A stretch of DNA of 64,000 bases from Pseudactinotalea terrae (GCF_009733845.1 NZ_WNXZ01000001.1:1054001-1118000), one strand, 5' to 3'. Shown: positions 40,424 through 48,285, counted from the first letter of the stretch. Numbers and translations: made by a program. Notes: generated from the letters alone by a model not told the origin.

Positions 40424-42123
40424 ACCCGCCCGCAGGGCTGATCGACCCCGCCCAGTGGCCGGTGCGCGCCGAAGACCTGGCCGACACCACCGGGTACGAG
40501 CAGGCCGCCGTGACGTTGCGACGCATCAGCGGGGACGTCGACGCCCACGCCAACGACCTCGGCGCCACCTGGCGTGGGCTGCCCGGCCCCTACGCGGCCC
40601 CGGAGGTGCAGGCAGCGCTAGCGGTCATGCCACCAGTGGTGGAGGCCGCCACCGGAGCCAGTATGGACCTCACCGCCGCCGCCGCAGCGGTGGAGGGCAT
40701 CGCCACCACCCTGCAGGGCATTCACCCGCGGCTGGTCGACCTGCAAGCACGTGCCGAGACGTTCCGGGCCGAGGTCGTCGGCGGGGTCATGGTCGAGGTC
40801 ATCTCCGGGTTCGGGGTCACCATGGACATGGCCGCCGACACCTCGCTGGTCGACCTCGCGCTCTCCGTGCTGCCCGGGGCTCCGGACCCGCAGCGGCTGG
40901 TGCCGTGGAACCAGCACCGCCCCAGCGTGGAACGCAACGCCGAGCTGTGCGCCGAGTACGCGATCCTGTACGAGCAGGTCACCACCGCGATCGCCGACTG
41001 CGTCAACACGATCAACGGCCGCAACCCCGAGCACACCGGGACCCCGCTGGAACCGGTCGCGGCCGAATGGTTGCTCGACCCCGACCAGCCGATGCCCTGG
41101 GGTGCGCCCGTCGCCGAAGACCGGTACTGGATCGAGGACATCCTCGCCGCTGGCCGCGACGCCAACTACGCCACCATCGACAACGCCTCCCGCCTCGTGC
41201 TCGGGTACGACATCACCACCGGGGAACGGTCCCAACGCATCGCCAACGAGGCCGCCTGGGAGATGATCTCCACCATCGGGTCCGCGGCCATCGCGCTCAG
41301 CATGGCCGTCGGTCGGGGCCTGAGCCCCGGCCTCTACGACGCAGCGTGGCGGGTCGCCCCCGGGTGGGCCACCGGCTGGGCCGGGCAGCGGCAGCACGAG
41401 GGCACAGCCTTCCTGGCGGGGATCGCGAACATCGACTACGTCGCCCACACCACCGGTGGTGACGCACTGCACCGGTGGCGCGAGGACGGCATCTACGCCG
41501 CCGCCTCCACCACCCTGAACATCGGCTCCTTCGCCGCACCGTCGGCCCTCGGTGCCGCCGTCGGCCTCGGACGGCTCTCCCGTCTCGCGCACCTCGCGGA
41601 CACCACCACCGAGGCGATCCAGGCGGGCCGCGTCACCGACGGCAACGGGCTGATGTGGCGTGACCCCGACGCCCCACCACCCCACACCGCAGCCGAACGC
41701 GCCACCCCCACCCCGGGCGACGGGGAGGTCATCTTCAACCCGCGCGCCCGGCATTTCCCGCCAGCCGAGCTCGCTCAGCTCATCCGCTACACCGACACGA
41801 TGAACGACCTCCGCCTCGATGGCGAGCTCTCCCCCACCGGTCGCCTCAGCACGGCCGGCGAGCTCGGATCAGCCGCTCAGTTCGCCCGTGACACCGAACG
41901 CCTCGCCGCGGACAGCTCCGGCGCCCCGTACCAGGGCGTTGCCGGGCATGCCTCGGACACCACCTGGACCGGGCGGCCTGTCCCACGCGAGTGGCACGAT
42001 CAGACGTTGCGCATGAACTCCAGTCTCGGCGGCACAGCCAGCAACTACCCCGTCGGGTACAGGCCCACGATCTTCCGAGCGCTGCTGCACGACGGATCAT
42101 TCCACCCACCGAAGGAAGGATGA
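40420..42123 (+). CDS. polymorphic toxin, type VII secretion-associated
   Basis: 567 residues. Residues 1-140 form a helical WXG/LXG-like export module (ATWRGLPGPYAAPEV, helices rich in Ala); a middle region of about 300 has weakly hydrophobic helices (FLAGIANIDYVAHTTGG; LNIGSFAAPSALGAAVGLG); the last 130 residues (from GEVIFNPRARHFPPAEL, through GRLSTAGELGSAAQF and DTTWTGRPVP, to YPVGYRPTIF) are a distinct C-terminal domain of the kind swapped in polymorphic toxins. I cannot name its activity. The SUKH immunity gene 4 bp downstream supports the reading. Confidence 0.78.
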   Translation: MNPPAGLIDPAQWPVRAEDLADTTGYEQAAVTLRRISGDVDAHANDLGATWRGLPGPYAAPEVQAALAVMPPVVEAATGASMDLTAAAAAVEGIATTLQGIHPRLVDLQARAETFRAEVVGGVMVEVISGFGVTMDMAADTSLVDLALSVLPGAPDPQRLVPWNQHRPSVERNAELCAEYAILYEQVTTAIADCVNTINGRNPEHTGTPLEPVAAEWLLDPDQPMPWGAPVAEDRYWIEDILAAGRDANYATIDNASRLVLGYDITTGERSQRIANEAAWEMISTIGSAAIALSMAVGRGLSPGLYDAAWRVAPGWATGWAGQRQHEGTAFLAGIANIDYVAHTTGGDALHRWREDGIYAAASTTLNIGSFAAPSALGAAVGLGRLSRLAHLADTTTEAIQAGRVTDGNGLMWRDPDAPPPHTAAERATPTPGDGEVIFNPRARHFPPAELAQLIRYTDTMNDLRLDGELSPTGRLSTAGELGSAAQFARDTERLAADSSGAPYQGVAGHASDTTWTGRPVPREWHDQTLRMNSSLGGTASNYPVGYRPTIFRALLHDGSFHPPKEG

Positions 42124-42127
42124 GCAG

Positions 42128-42670
42128 ATGGACCCCATCCGCTGGGACGCGCTGATCGCCCACCTTGCTTCAGCCCGGCACAACCTCTCCCAGGTCGCAC
42201 CCGAGGTCTATCCGTTGACGATCCCGCACCTGGCTGCCACCCCCGACCAGCTCACCGGCGCCGAAGCAAGGCTCGGATACCCGCTGGACCCGCTGTACCG
42301 GGAGTTGCTCGGCTACGGCAACGGGTGGCCGCAGCTGGTCTTCACCGGCGACATGCTCGGCACCGACGACCTCGGCCAAGGACCGCGCTGGGACCAGGGC
42401 CAGGAGCTGCTCGACCTGTACTACGAGAACTGCGACACCAGCGAGCTACCCGAGCGCGACCAGCTGTACCCGATCTACGCCTCCCAGCACGATCTGAACG
42501 TCATGGCGCTGCGTAAGGACGGGCCCGTGACCAACGGCGGTCACGAGGTCATCTGGCTCTACACCGAGATCAACGGCCGCTGGGCCAACACCCTGCAGTG
42601 GTGGCTCGCGTGCATCGAGATCGTCAACAACGCCACGGCCTACTTCGAGAACCCCGCGACGCCGAGATGA
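42128..42670 (+). CDS. SMI1/KNR4 (SUKH) family immunity protein
   Basis: 180 residues. TPDQLTGAEARLGYPLDPLYRELLGYGNGWP is the classic SUKH opening (helix, then LPxxYxxFLxxxNGW), followed by a strand-rich half (VIWLYTEINGRWANTL). SUKH proteins bind and neutralise diverse nuclease or deaminase toxins. It directly follows the toxin gene with AAGGAAGG before the ATG. Confidence 0.87.
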   Translation: MDPIRWDALIAHLASARHNLSQVAPEVYPLTIPHLAATPDQLTGAEARLGYPLDPLYRELLGYGNGWPQLVFTGDMLGTDDLGQGPRWDQGQELLDLYYENCDTSELPERDQLYPIYASQHDLNVMALRKDGPVTNGGHEVIWLYTEINGRWANTLQWWLACIEIVNNATAYFENPATPR

Positions 42671-42893
42671 GCGACCACTGACCGTCGGACAGCTCGCGGC
42701 CGAGCTCGCCCTGTACGACCCGGGCACCCCGATCGAGGTGTACGTGCCGGACCCTGCTGGCGGCTACCGGGTGCTGCCGATCGTGGGTGCCGGCCTCGGT
42801 GAGGTCGTGCCTGATGAGGCGATCGGGTCGAGCCTGCCGCTGCGAGCCCAGTCCCTGCTGGAGGACCTGCGCCCCTCGGGCGAGGTTCGCTGA
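42667..42893 (+). pseudogene. small gene with apparent single-base frameshift near its start
   Basis: An ATG overlaps the immunity gene stop as ATGA, but runs into TGA after four codons. One base more in the CC at about 42675 would give MSDPLTVGQLAAELALYD, continuing through GTPIEVYVPDPAGG to the TGA at 42891. The downstream frame has strong coding bias and no start of its own. Either a sequencing error or a recent inactivation. The intact product would be a 75-residue protein of the YxVxQLxxxL...VxV type common on plasmids. Confidence 0.55.
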
Positions 42894-42964
42894 GACCACC
42901 GATCGAGCTGGTCAGGTGGCGGCCCGCGGGCTGGCCGACCCGTGCAGCCGGACCGCCGGCCGGC

Positions 42965-43096
42965 TCAAGCGTGCTTGCCCTGGTAGATGGTCTGGGAGCG
43001 ATACTGCTCGAGCCGGTCGGCGAGCACGGTCAGCGGCACGTCGTAGACCTGAACGACGGTGCCGGTGCCGTTGGGCAGAATGAGCCCGACCTGCAA
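42965..43096 (-). CDS. 43-residue small protein, tentative
   Basis: A TTG opens MQVGLILPNGTGTVVQVYD and ends RSQTIYQGKHA. Codon third positions are G/C-rich in this frame, whereas overlapping longer frames read as arginine-rich shadows. No clear ribosome-binding site. Could be the remnant of a longer gene. Confidence 0.4.
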   Translation of the reverse strand: MQVGLILPNGTGTVVQVYDVPLTVLADRLEQYRSQTIYQGKHA

Positions 43097-43128
43097 GCCG
43101 CAAGCGAGACCGCCCCGGGGGCATCACG

Positions 43129-43452
43129 ATGACGAAGCGAGGAGGCCGATGGCCGCTGATCGGCGCTTGCTTAGCGGGAACGCTGCTGGTCTGCGCTGCA
43201 GCGGTCGCGTCGAGCGTCCAGCTGCCCGGCTGGATTGGAATGGATGCCATGTCGAAGGAGCCAGGAGCGGGTTGCGGTAGCGATCTCGGTGCCGGCGACG
43301 AGGCCAGTACCGGGAGCGGTGGCGACGACGAGCGTGTCCTTTGCGTGGAGCTCGAGGAGTACCAGGTCAAGGTCATCAACCTTCCTGCGGACCTCGCCAC
43401 AGACGACACGCCCAACAGCGAAGCAGACGGCTGGGCCGAGGGCGACGACTAG
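43129..43452 (+). CDS. small secreted or membrane-anchored protein
   Basis: 107 residues. A basic start (MTKRGGRW) and a hydrophobic segment (PLIGACLAGTLLVCAAAVASS) form a signal anchor; the rest is acidic with two cysteines (GAGCGSD, RVLCVELEEY) that might form a disulfide. Function unknown. Confidence 0.55.
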   Translation: MTKRGGRWPLIGACLAGTLLVCAAAVASSVQLPGWIGMDAMSKEPGAGCGSDLGAGDEASTGSGGDDERVLCVELEEYQVKVINLPADLATDDTPNSEADGWAEGDD

Positions 43453-43501
43453 GCCGTGGGCAACTACCTAGCGCTCACGAACATGCACCCTGTTCAGACC
43501 G

Positions 43502-43858
43502 TCACGGCCGGTCGCGGTCGCCGAGCTGTCGCTCCAACGTCGCCGTCGGCGCCCACAGCACCCGGACGGTGTCCGCGAGCAGATAGGCGGCCAGACCGGC
43601 CCCGGGCACGAGCATCTGCCCCCAGCTGCCGGACAACGCGCTGAGACCGGCGAACAACGCCGCGAACCACATCATCAGCCGGACGGCTTCGCGGGTGCCG
43701 AGCCGGTTCGGGCTCGAGGCCAGCACGGCATGCACCCGCCACAGCCAGCCGCGGTCGGTCGTTCCGCGACCGCAGGCCGGGCAGCCGGTCGCGTCGGCGG
43801 CGGGCTGGTGACCACGCACCAGGCAGCGTGAGTCGCGCAGGAACTGCGCCACACTCAC
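43502..43858 (-). CDS. small membrane protein with N-terminal zinc-ribbon-like motif
   Basis: 118 residues. Cysteines in SRCLVRGH and GCPACGRG could bind zinc ahead of one or two membrane helices (LMMWFAALFAGLSALSG; LVPGAGLAAYLLADTV). GTG start overlapping the upstream gene's stop by 4 bp. Function unknown. Confidence 0.65.
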   Translation of the reverse strand: MSVAQFLRDSRCLVRGHQPAADATGCPACGRGTTDRGWLWRVHAVLASSPNRLGTREAVRLMMWFAALFAGLSALSGSWGQMLVPGAGLAAYLLADTVRVLWAPTATLERQLGDRDRP

Positions 43859-44193
43859 GACGCGGTGCGCTCCGTCTCCTGGACGAGGTCGGCGAAGATC
43901 ACCCGCTCACCGGACTCGAACGGCATCGGCTCCAGGCCAACAACGCGCCCCCACCCCTCGTCCTCGAGCAGGACCCGGACGACCCGGCCGGGCAGCTTCT
44001 CCCAGGCGTCCACACCGGCCGCCCGCAGCACCGCCTTGATGAACGCGGCACCGAAGCCGGTGTCCCCGCCCAGGTTGTAGCCGCCGACGCCCTGACCGGA
44101 GCCGCCGTAGTCGACGGTCAGCTGCGCGGTGAAGATGCCGTGGTCCTCGAAGCCGAGGAACGTGCTGACGATCTTGCCGGGCTCGGCGTGCAT
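43855..44193 (-). CDS. 112-residue protein of unknown function
   Basis: Begins MHAEPGKIVSTFLGFEDHGIF with GGAG 7 nt upstream. Strand FTAQLTVDYGGSGQGVGGYNLGG then a helix (FGAAFIKAVLRAAGVD) and RVVRVLLEDEGWGRVVGLEP; proteins of this outline recur on actinobacterial phages and plasmids. Leadered transcript from the box at 44249. Not recognised further. Confidence 0.68.
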   Translation of the reverse strand: MHAEPGKIVSTFLGFEDHGIFTAQLTVDYGGSGQGVGGYNLGGDTGFGAAFIKAVLRAAGVDAWEKLPGRVVRVLLEDEGWGRVVGLEPMPFESGERVIFADLVQETERTAS

Positions 44194-44248
44194 GGTCTGC
44201 TCCACGGGTGGTGCGGGGCGCGCCCGGTGCGCGCCACTCCCCTGCCTC

Positions 44249-44256
44249 ATGTGCGG
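44249..44256 (-). promoter_or_regulatory. CCGCACAT promoter box, leftward half of a divergent pair
   Basis: GTGCCGCACAT, leader of about 55 nt to the 112-residue gene. Confidence 0.6.
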
Positions 44257-44283
44257 CACCGGGCGCCACCGTCGCGGGCGGTG

Positions 44284-44291
44284 CCGCACAT
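44284..44291 (+). promoter_or_regulatory. CCGCACAT promoter box, rightward half of a divergent pair
   Basis: GTGCCGCACAT, exactly 9 nt, ATG. Confidence 0.65.
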
Positions 44292-44300
44292 CTGGCAGCC

Positions 44301-44600
44301 ATGGACATGCACATGGACACGCCCCGCAGCCTGACGCAGACCGAGCTCGACGCGATCGCCGCGGCACAAGCCTTCCTCGAGGCCGCCCCCTCGGGCGCCA
44401 TCGTCACCGACAACGGCGAAGGCTGGCCCTGGGTCAAGAACGTCATCGGCACCTGGAAGCGTGATGGTGTCGCCCGCCCGCTCAACGCCGCCGAGGTCGT
44501 GCAGTGGCACACCGAGGCGCTGCTGGACCCCGATGACGACACCGACCAGGTGTTCGCACCGGTGCTGATGGTTCCGGCCACGACGGTGCCGGCGGCATGA
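44301..44600 (+). CDS. 99-residue protein of unknown function
   Basis: Leaderless ATG. A helix (QTELDAIAAAQAFLEAAP) is followed by short strands and WPWVKNVIGTWKR. Coupled to the next gene by ATGA overlap. Not recognised. Confidence 0.65.
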   Translation: MDMHMDTPRSLTQTELDAIAAAQAFLEAAPSGAIVTDNGEGWPWVKNVIGTWKRDGVARPLNAAEVVQWHTEALLDPDDDTDQVFAPVLMVPATTVPAA

Positions 44601-44917
44601 GCACCGCGACTCTCGAGCGGACCTGCATGCGATGCGGGACCAGCGAGCTCGACCACCCGGCCCGGTACGAGGAGAACATCTGCCTGCTGCTGGCCGACGC
44701 GATGACCGTCAGCTGGACGCAGGCGCGTGACCGGTACCAGGCGGGCCTGTGGCCGGCGCCGATGTGGGAGGCCTACCAGCGCGGGCACGCCTACAGCGCC
44801 GACCGGTACTGGGGCACCCCGACCCCGGCCGTGACGCAGTGGGTGCAGCGGCTGGAGTGGGCACGCCGGGAGCCGATCGCCGGTGACCTGTACCAGCACC
44901 CGGTGCCGATGTTCTGA
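44597..44917 (+). CDS. 106-residue Cys-pair protein of unknown function
   Basis: Starts MSTATLERTCMRCGTSELDH, a CxxC pair suited to zinc, then a Trp/Tyr-rich helical body (YQAGLWPAPMWEAYQRGHAY). Second gene of a two-gene operon ended by a hairpin. Not recognised. Confidence 0.65.
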   Translation: MSTATLERTCMRCGTSELDHPARYEENICLLLADAMTVSWTQARDRYQAGLWPAPMWEAYQRGHAYSADRYWGTPTPAVTQWVQRLEWARREPIAGDLYQHPVPMF

Positions 44918-44931
44918 GAGCAGACCTCGAG

Positions 44932-44960
44932 CGCCCCGTCACCTTCCCGGTGGCGGGGCG
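44932..44960 (+). terminator. hairpin terminator of two-gene operon
   Basis: CGCCCCGTCACC pairs with GGTGGCGGGGCG (one mismatch) over a 5-nt loop, followed by TTCGTCGTC. Confidence 0.65.
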
Positions 44961-45009
44961 TTCGTCGTCAGGGCGGTCGGTCGATCGGGTCCGCTGCATG
45001 GGACGTCCA

Positions 45010-45047
45010 TGTCCACAACTGTGGCGCTGTCGCTACAGTTCTGGACA
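45010..45047. repeat. 38-bp dyad between convergent genes
   Basis: TGTCCACAACTGT (45010-45022) against ACAGTTCTGGACA (45035-45047), 11 of 13 paired, less GC-rich than its surroundings and with no U-run. Its symmetry suits a dimeric protein rather than a terminator. Confidence 0.5.
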
Positions 45048-45059
45048 CCTCTGCGGTGG

Positions 45060-45497
45060 TCAGAGACGCATCAGCCGGTTCCAGGCCGCAGCCGCGGTGA
45101 TGTCTTCCAGGCGGACTCGGCCGGCGTGCCGGTCGGCGTCGGTCAGGCGGCGCACGTACCCCGGTCCGCCGAGCTCGCGCAACCGGTCCACCTCGGCCAG
45201 GTCGGCCGCGTGCTCGGGACCCGCCAGGTGCGCACGCACATACTCCTGGGCAGCGGCCCGGGTCTCATGCACCACCACCCCATACGGTGGACGTAGCGTG
45301 TGGCCGTCATCCTCGAACGCCTCCGGTCGCCACGACGGGATGAAGGTCGCCCACTGCTGCCCTTGGCGAAAGACGTGGATGCGGTTGAGGTCGCGGTCGG
45401 GGTGGTCCAGGTAGTGGCCGGGCTGCCCTGCGTGGTCAGGTCCGTGCCGGCTGCGGCGCGGGTGCGGCACGGGTGGGAACAAGGTGGGCAGCTCCAT
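45060..45497 (-). CDS. 145-residue protein of unknown function
   Basis: Begins MELPTLFPPVPHPRRSRHGP with GGAGGAG before the ATG. A strand region (RIHVFRQGQQWATFIP) leads to a helical C terminus. A longer upstream frame is rejected because the promoter box lies inside it. Not recognised. Confidence 0.65.
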   Translation of the reverse strand: MELPTLFPPVPHPRRSRHGPDHAGQPGHYLDHPDRDLNRIHVFRQGQQWATFIPSWRPEAFEDDGHTLRPPYGVVVHETRAAAQEYVRAHLAGPEHAADLAEVDRLRELGGPGYVRRLTDADRHAGRVRLEDITAAAAWNRLMRL

Positions 45498-45525
45498 GAC
45501 TCCTCCGGGACGGTCTCCTGCCCGT

Positions 45526-45533
45526 ATGTGCGG
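45526..45533 (-). promoter_or_regulatory. CCGCACAT promoter box with short leader
   Basis: GTGCCGCACAT 28 nt before the ATG, with GGAGGAG between, a leadered member of the family. Confidence 0.6.
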
Positions 45534-45592
45534 CACCCAGCTCAGCCGACCGGGCCGCGGTCGCGTCGCCAACGTTTCCCGCCTGGTGCCCG

Positions 45593-45853
45593 TCAACGGT
45601 TACGTCTCAGCTCCGTCACGATGTTCGCCGCGTCTTCGACCAGATCGGCGTAGTGCCCACCCTGGGCGACGTTGATGAGCGCCCGATCGAGGCGGTCAGC
45701 GAGGTCCGCCTGCCGCTTGGCGAACTCGGCAGCGATCGCCCGATCGAAGGCCGCGCGGCGTGCGGGGCGCTCGGAATCCATCCCCTCGTGCAACAGGAGC
45801 CCGTCGCAGAAGAGCTCACGTACTCGCTCCATGCTCGGCGTGCGTTCGCTCAT
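45593..45853 (-). CDS. 86-residue helical protein of unknown function
   Basis: Begins MSERTPSMERVRELFCDG, helical throughout with acidic and basic residues (AAEFAKRQADLADRLDRAL). No promoter box; the ribosome-binding site is weak (ACAGGA). Possibly cotranscribed with the genes upstream at 46-46.6 kb. Confidence 0.6.
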   Translation of the reverse strand: MSERTPSMERVRELFCDGLLLHEGMDSERPARRAAFDRAIAAEFAKRQADLADRLDRALINVAQGGHYADLVEDAANIVTELRRNR

Positions 45854-45898
45854 CGATGGATCCTGTCTCTCGCGGGTTTCGTCTTGGATGCCGTGGCC

Positions 45899-46009
45899 TC
45901 AGCAGTCATGATCGCTGCTCGCCTCGGTGGTCGGCCATGCAGTCCTCGCGGCACTCGTCCGTGCACACTCGTCGTCCGGGTCGGTGATGTTGGCGTCAGT
46001 GGTCCTCAT
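45899..46009 (-). pseudogene. tiny gene, possibly frameshifted, with Cys-rich alternative tail
   Basis: An ATG overlapping the upstream stop (ATGA) gives MRTTDANITDPDDECAR and ends after 36 codons. One extra base near 45960 would instead yield DECATDECREDCMADHRGEQRS, a Cys-rich tail with better coding bias and a plausible zinc-binding pattern. Comparable to the apparent single-base loss at 42667. Confidence 0.35.
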
Positions 46010-46317
46010 CGGAGCCCGATCCCTCGCCCCCCGTCTGCCGCTTGGCCTTCTCGGCGGCGACCCGAGGACGGATCGCGGTGCACTTGCTGCGTGGTGCCAT
46101 CGTCGTCCCAGCGGATCACGACGGATGTGTGCTCCAGGTCGACCTCCAGGACGGTGTAGCCGCGGCCGCGGTTCTCGAACCGGTCGCCCACCTTGAGCGC
46201 GCCCCACAGGGCATCCCGGCGCGCCTGCGATTCCTGCGCCCAGGTGGTGAGCATGCGGGCGAGAGCTCCCATGCGCGCGTCGGCCCGCTCCTGCGCGGTG
46301 GGTGAGAGGGCGCTCAT
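46006..46317 (-). CDS. 103-residue protein of unknown function
   Basis: N-terminal helix (ALSPTAQERADARMGALARML) then a strand-rich KOW/Tudor-like half (LKVGDRFENRGRGYTVLEVD, TSVVIRWDDDGT) that suggests a small beta-barrel. ATG overlaps the upstream stop. Not recognised further. Confidence 0.65.
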   Translation of the reverse strand: MSALSPTAQERADARMGALARMLTTWAQESQARRDALWGALKVGDRFENRGRGYTVLEVDLEHTSVVIRWDDDGTTQQVHRDPSSGRRREGQAADGGRGIGLR

Positions 46318-46580
46318 CGGTCGGCCCGCTCCACGACGTGGCCCACGAGGTTGTACAGGCGGCCGTCCTCGAGCAGGTAGAGCTCGGGGTCGGTCGGGTC
46401 GGCGGCGCGCTGGCGGGCTGCGATGCCGTAGCGCCAGTCGCCATGGGGAAGCATCCCGCCCGGGGCCTGGTGATACCGGATGCGGTCACCTTCGCGCACC
46501 AGGGTGCCGTCGGTGTACCGCGCGATGCGCACCGGCCGCTCGTGCCGTTGTGGCGGTCCGACCTGTCGCTGCTCGCTCAT
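46314..46580 (-). CDS. 88-residue protein of unknown function
   Basis: Leaderless ATG 9 nt after a box. Begins MSEQRQVGPPQRHERPVRIA; LYLLEDGRLYNLVGHVVE is the most structured part. Promoter and first five codons match those of the PcfJ-like gene closely. First gene of a small leftward operon. Confidence 0.65.
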   Translation of the reverse strand: MSEQRQVGPPQRHERPVRIARYTDGTLVREGDRIRYHQAPGGMLPHGDWRYGIAARQRAADPTDPELYLLEDGRLYNLVGHVVERADR

Positions 46581-46589
46581 AGGGTTCGG

Positions 46590-46597
46590 ATGTGCGG
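46590..46597 (-). promoter_or_regulatory. CCGCACAT promoter box, leaderless
   Basis: GCGCCGCACATCCGAACCCT then ATGAGCGAGCAGCG; 9 nt spacing. Near-duplicate of the box at 48209. Confidence 0.65.
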
Positions 46598-46630
46598 CGC
46601 GGGCCGGTGCGGCGCACACGATGCCCCGGC

Positions 46631-48199
46631 TCAGGCGGCCAGGTCGTGCCCGACCGTCCGGGGCGGACCTCCAAGGTAGGTGTCCGCAAGGACTCCGCGG
46701 CCGGCCAGGTGGGCTTCGACGTCGACGCGTACCGTCTCGGGCAGAGTTGTGTTGCGATGACCGAGCAGCTGCACCAGCCGCCCGGACCCGTCGCCGGTGA
46801 GCTCGACCTCGAAGTTGCCGAGCATGGAGCCATCGATGTCCAGGACCGCGCCCAGTAGCGAGGTCTTGCGCCACAGGCGCAGCTGGTAGGTGGCGATGCA
46901 GTGGCGCATGGCGGTTCCCCACTCGCGTAGCTGGGTGCCGGTGCTCGCCACAAGCACGGTGCGCCCACCGGCTGTGACTCCGGGTAGCTCGCGGTGCAGC
47001 CTGGTCGGCTTGGTGACGGCGAAGTCCGTGGCTGCGGCCCGGGCCCACGCGCCGCTGGTGACCTCACGCCCCGGCAGACCCGGCGGCAGGACGATGTCGT
47101 GCAGGTCCGTCCAGGAATCGACCCTGGTCAGGCCCGGCACTGGCGGGGCGATCGCGATGTCCCGCAGGTAGGCCCAGTGGACGTTCCCGGTGTGCAGCAC
47201 CAGGCGGCGCAGTGACCGCTGGTCCAGCTGGCGCAGGTGCCGGCGTAGCCCGACGATGTGCTCGGCCGAGGGCCACTGGCCCGGGTGGGCCGTGATTCCT
47301 TGCCCGCGCAGCAGCGCAACCTGCCAATCCACCGGGACCAGGCCGCGTACCGCCCATGCCAGCAGGACCTGGCTCAGCGCGGCGCGACGGCAGGCGGCGT
47401 CGTCACGGGTCAGCAGCTGGCCCAGGCTGCGGGCCAGGTCCTTGCGGTAGGCGCGCTTGCCGAACAGCTGCCGGGTCAGGGTGGGGATGTCGGCGGCGCC
47501 GGCGAAGGCGGACAGAACGAACAGCGGGCCGTAAACCCGGGTGGGGGTGCCTGCGGCGTCAGTGTCGAGCTCGAACAGGCACTGCGCCAGCGGTGCGTAG
47601 TGCGCCACGTCGACTGGGGCGGGCAGCAGCAGCCGCAGCAGGGGTTCGGTGTCGTCGCGGTACAGGTGCTCGCTGGTGTACCCGGCGCCACGGCTGTAAC
47701 GCCTGGTGCGCAGCCAGCGCCCGTCGGGCAGCACCCGCACCCGCCGCCAGCTGACGGTGCGCCAGGAGGCGTAGACCTTGCGCGAGCCGCGCGGGTGACC
47801 CACGACGAGGTGGGACTCGCGCATCACGTAGGCGGTCCCGGTGGCGTCGGTCCGGTAGACCTCGAGCTTGTGTCGCTTGACGGCGCTACGGCCGGACTCG
47901 ATGCGCCGGGTGACCTCGGCCTCGGGCAGCTCGCACACCACGGCGGCGACCTGGACCCCGCCGTGCTCGTCGGGCTCGAGATCGCCGGGGCGGGTCTGCA
48001 TGTGAACGTCGTAGGCGACCCGTGCGGCGCCTTCCTCGCCGGGGGCGTACCGCGGGGCCAGGCGCAGAAGCTGCGTGAGAACCGGATCCTCGACGGTCAC
48101 GCACGCGTCCCGAGGAACCTCACCGTTGGCGTTCGCCCGCCGCGGCAGGTCCTGCCCGTGGGTTCTCGCTGCTTGGTCGCTCTCGCGCTGCTCGCTCAT
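46631..48199 (-). CDS. PcfJ-like protein
   Basis: 522 residues. The C-terminal third has LREWGTAMRHCIATYQLRLW and LLGAVLDIDGSMLGNFEVEL, matching the PcfJ pattern (helix with HCVxxY, then an Ile/Asp-rich strand and QLLGHRN). PcfJ proteins occur on conjugative plasmids and phages, first noted in Enterococcus pCF10; their function is unknown. Leaderless ATG; a divergent box drives the neighbouring rightward gene. A gap of 50 bp separates its stop from the next promoter. Confidence 0.78.
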   Translation of the reverse strand: MSEQRESDQAARTHGQDLPRRANANGEVPRDACVTVEDPVLTQLLRLAPRYAPGEEGAARVAYDVHMQTRPGDLEPDEHGGVQVAAVVCELPEAEVTRRIESGRSAVKRHKLEVYRTDATGTAYVMRESHLVVGHPRGSRKVYASWRTVSWRRVRVLPDGRWLRTRRYSRGAGYTSEHLYRDDTEPLLRLLLPAPVDVAHYAPLAQCLFELDTDAAGTPTRVYGPLFVLSAFAGAADIPTLTRQLFGKRAYRKDLARSLGQLLTRDDAACRRAALSQVLLAWAVRGLVPVDWQVALLRGQGITAHPGQWPSAEHIVGLRRHLRQLDQRSLRRLVLHTGNVHWAYLRDIAIAPPVPGLTRVDSWTDLHDIVLPPGLPGREVTSGAWARAAATDFAVTKPTRLHRELPGVTAGGRTVLVASTGTQLREWGTAMRHCIATYQLRLWRKTSLLGAVLDIDGSMLGNFEVELTGDGSGRLVQLLGHRNTTLPETVRVDVEAHLAGRGVLADTYLGGPPRTVGHDLAA

Positions 48200-48208
48200 G
48201 AGGTTCGG

Positions 48209-48216
48209 ATGTGCGG
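48209..48216 (-). promoter_or_regulatory. CCGCACAT promoter box, leftward half of a divergent pair
   Basis: GCGCCGCACATCCGAACCTC then ATGAGCGAGCAGCG; 9 nt spacing to the PcfJ-like start. Confidence 0.65.
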
Positions 48217-48230
48217 CGCGGACCGGTGTG

Positions 48231-48238
48231 CCGCACAT
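48231..48238 (+). promoter_or_regulatory. CCGCACAT promoter box, rightward half of a divergent pair
   Basis: GTGCCGCACAT, leader of 47 nt, then GGAGG before the GTG of the 126-residue gene. Confidence 0.6.
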
Positions 48239-48285
48239 CAGGACAGGGACCACCACCCCCTTACCCGGCTTCGGAGGTTCCTTCC

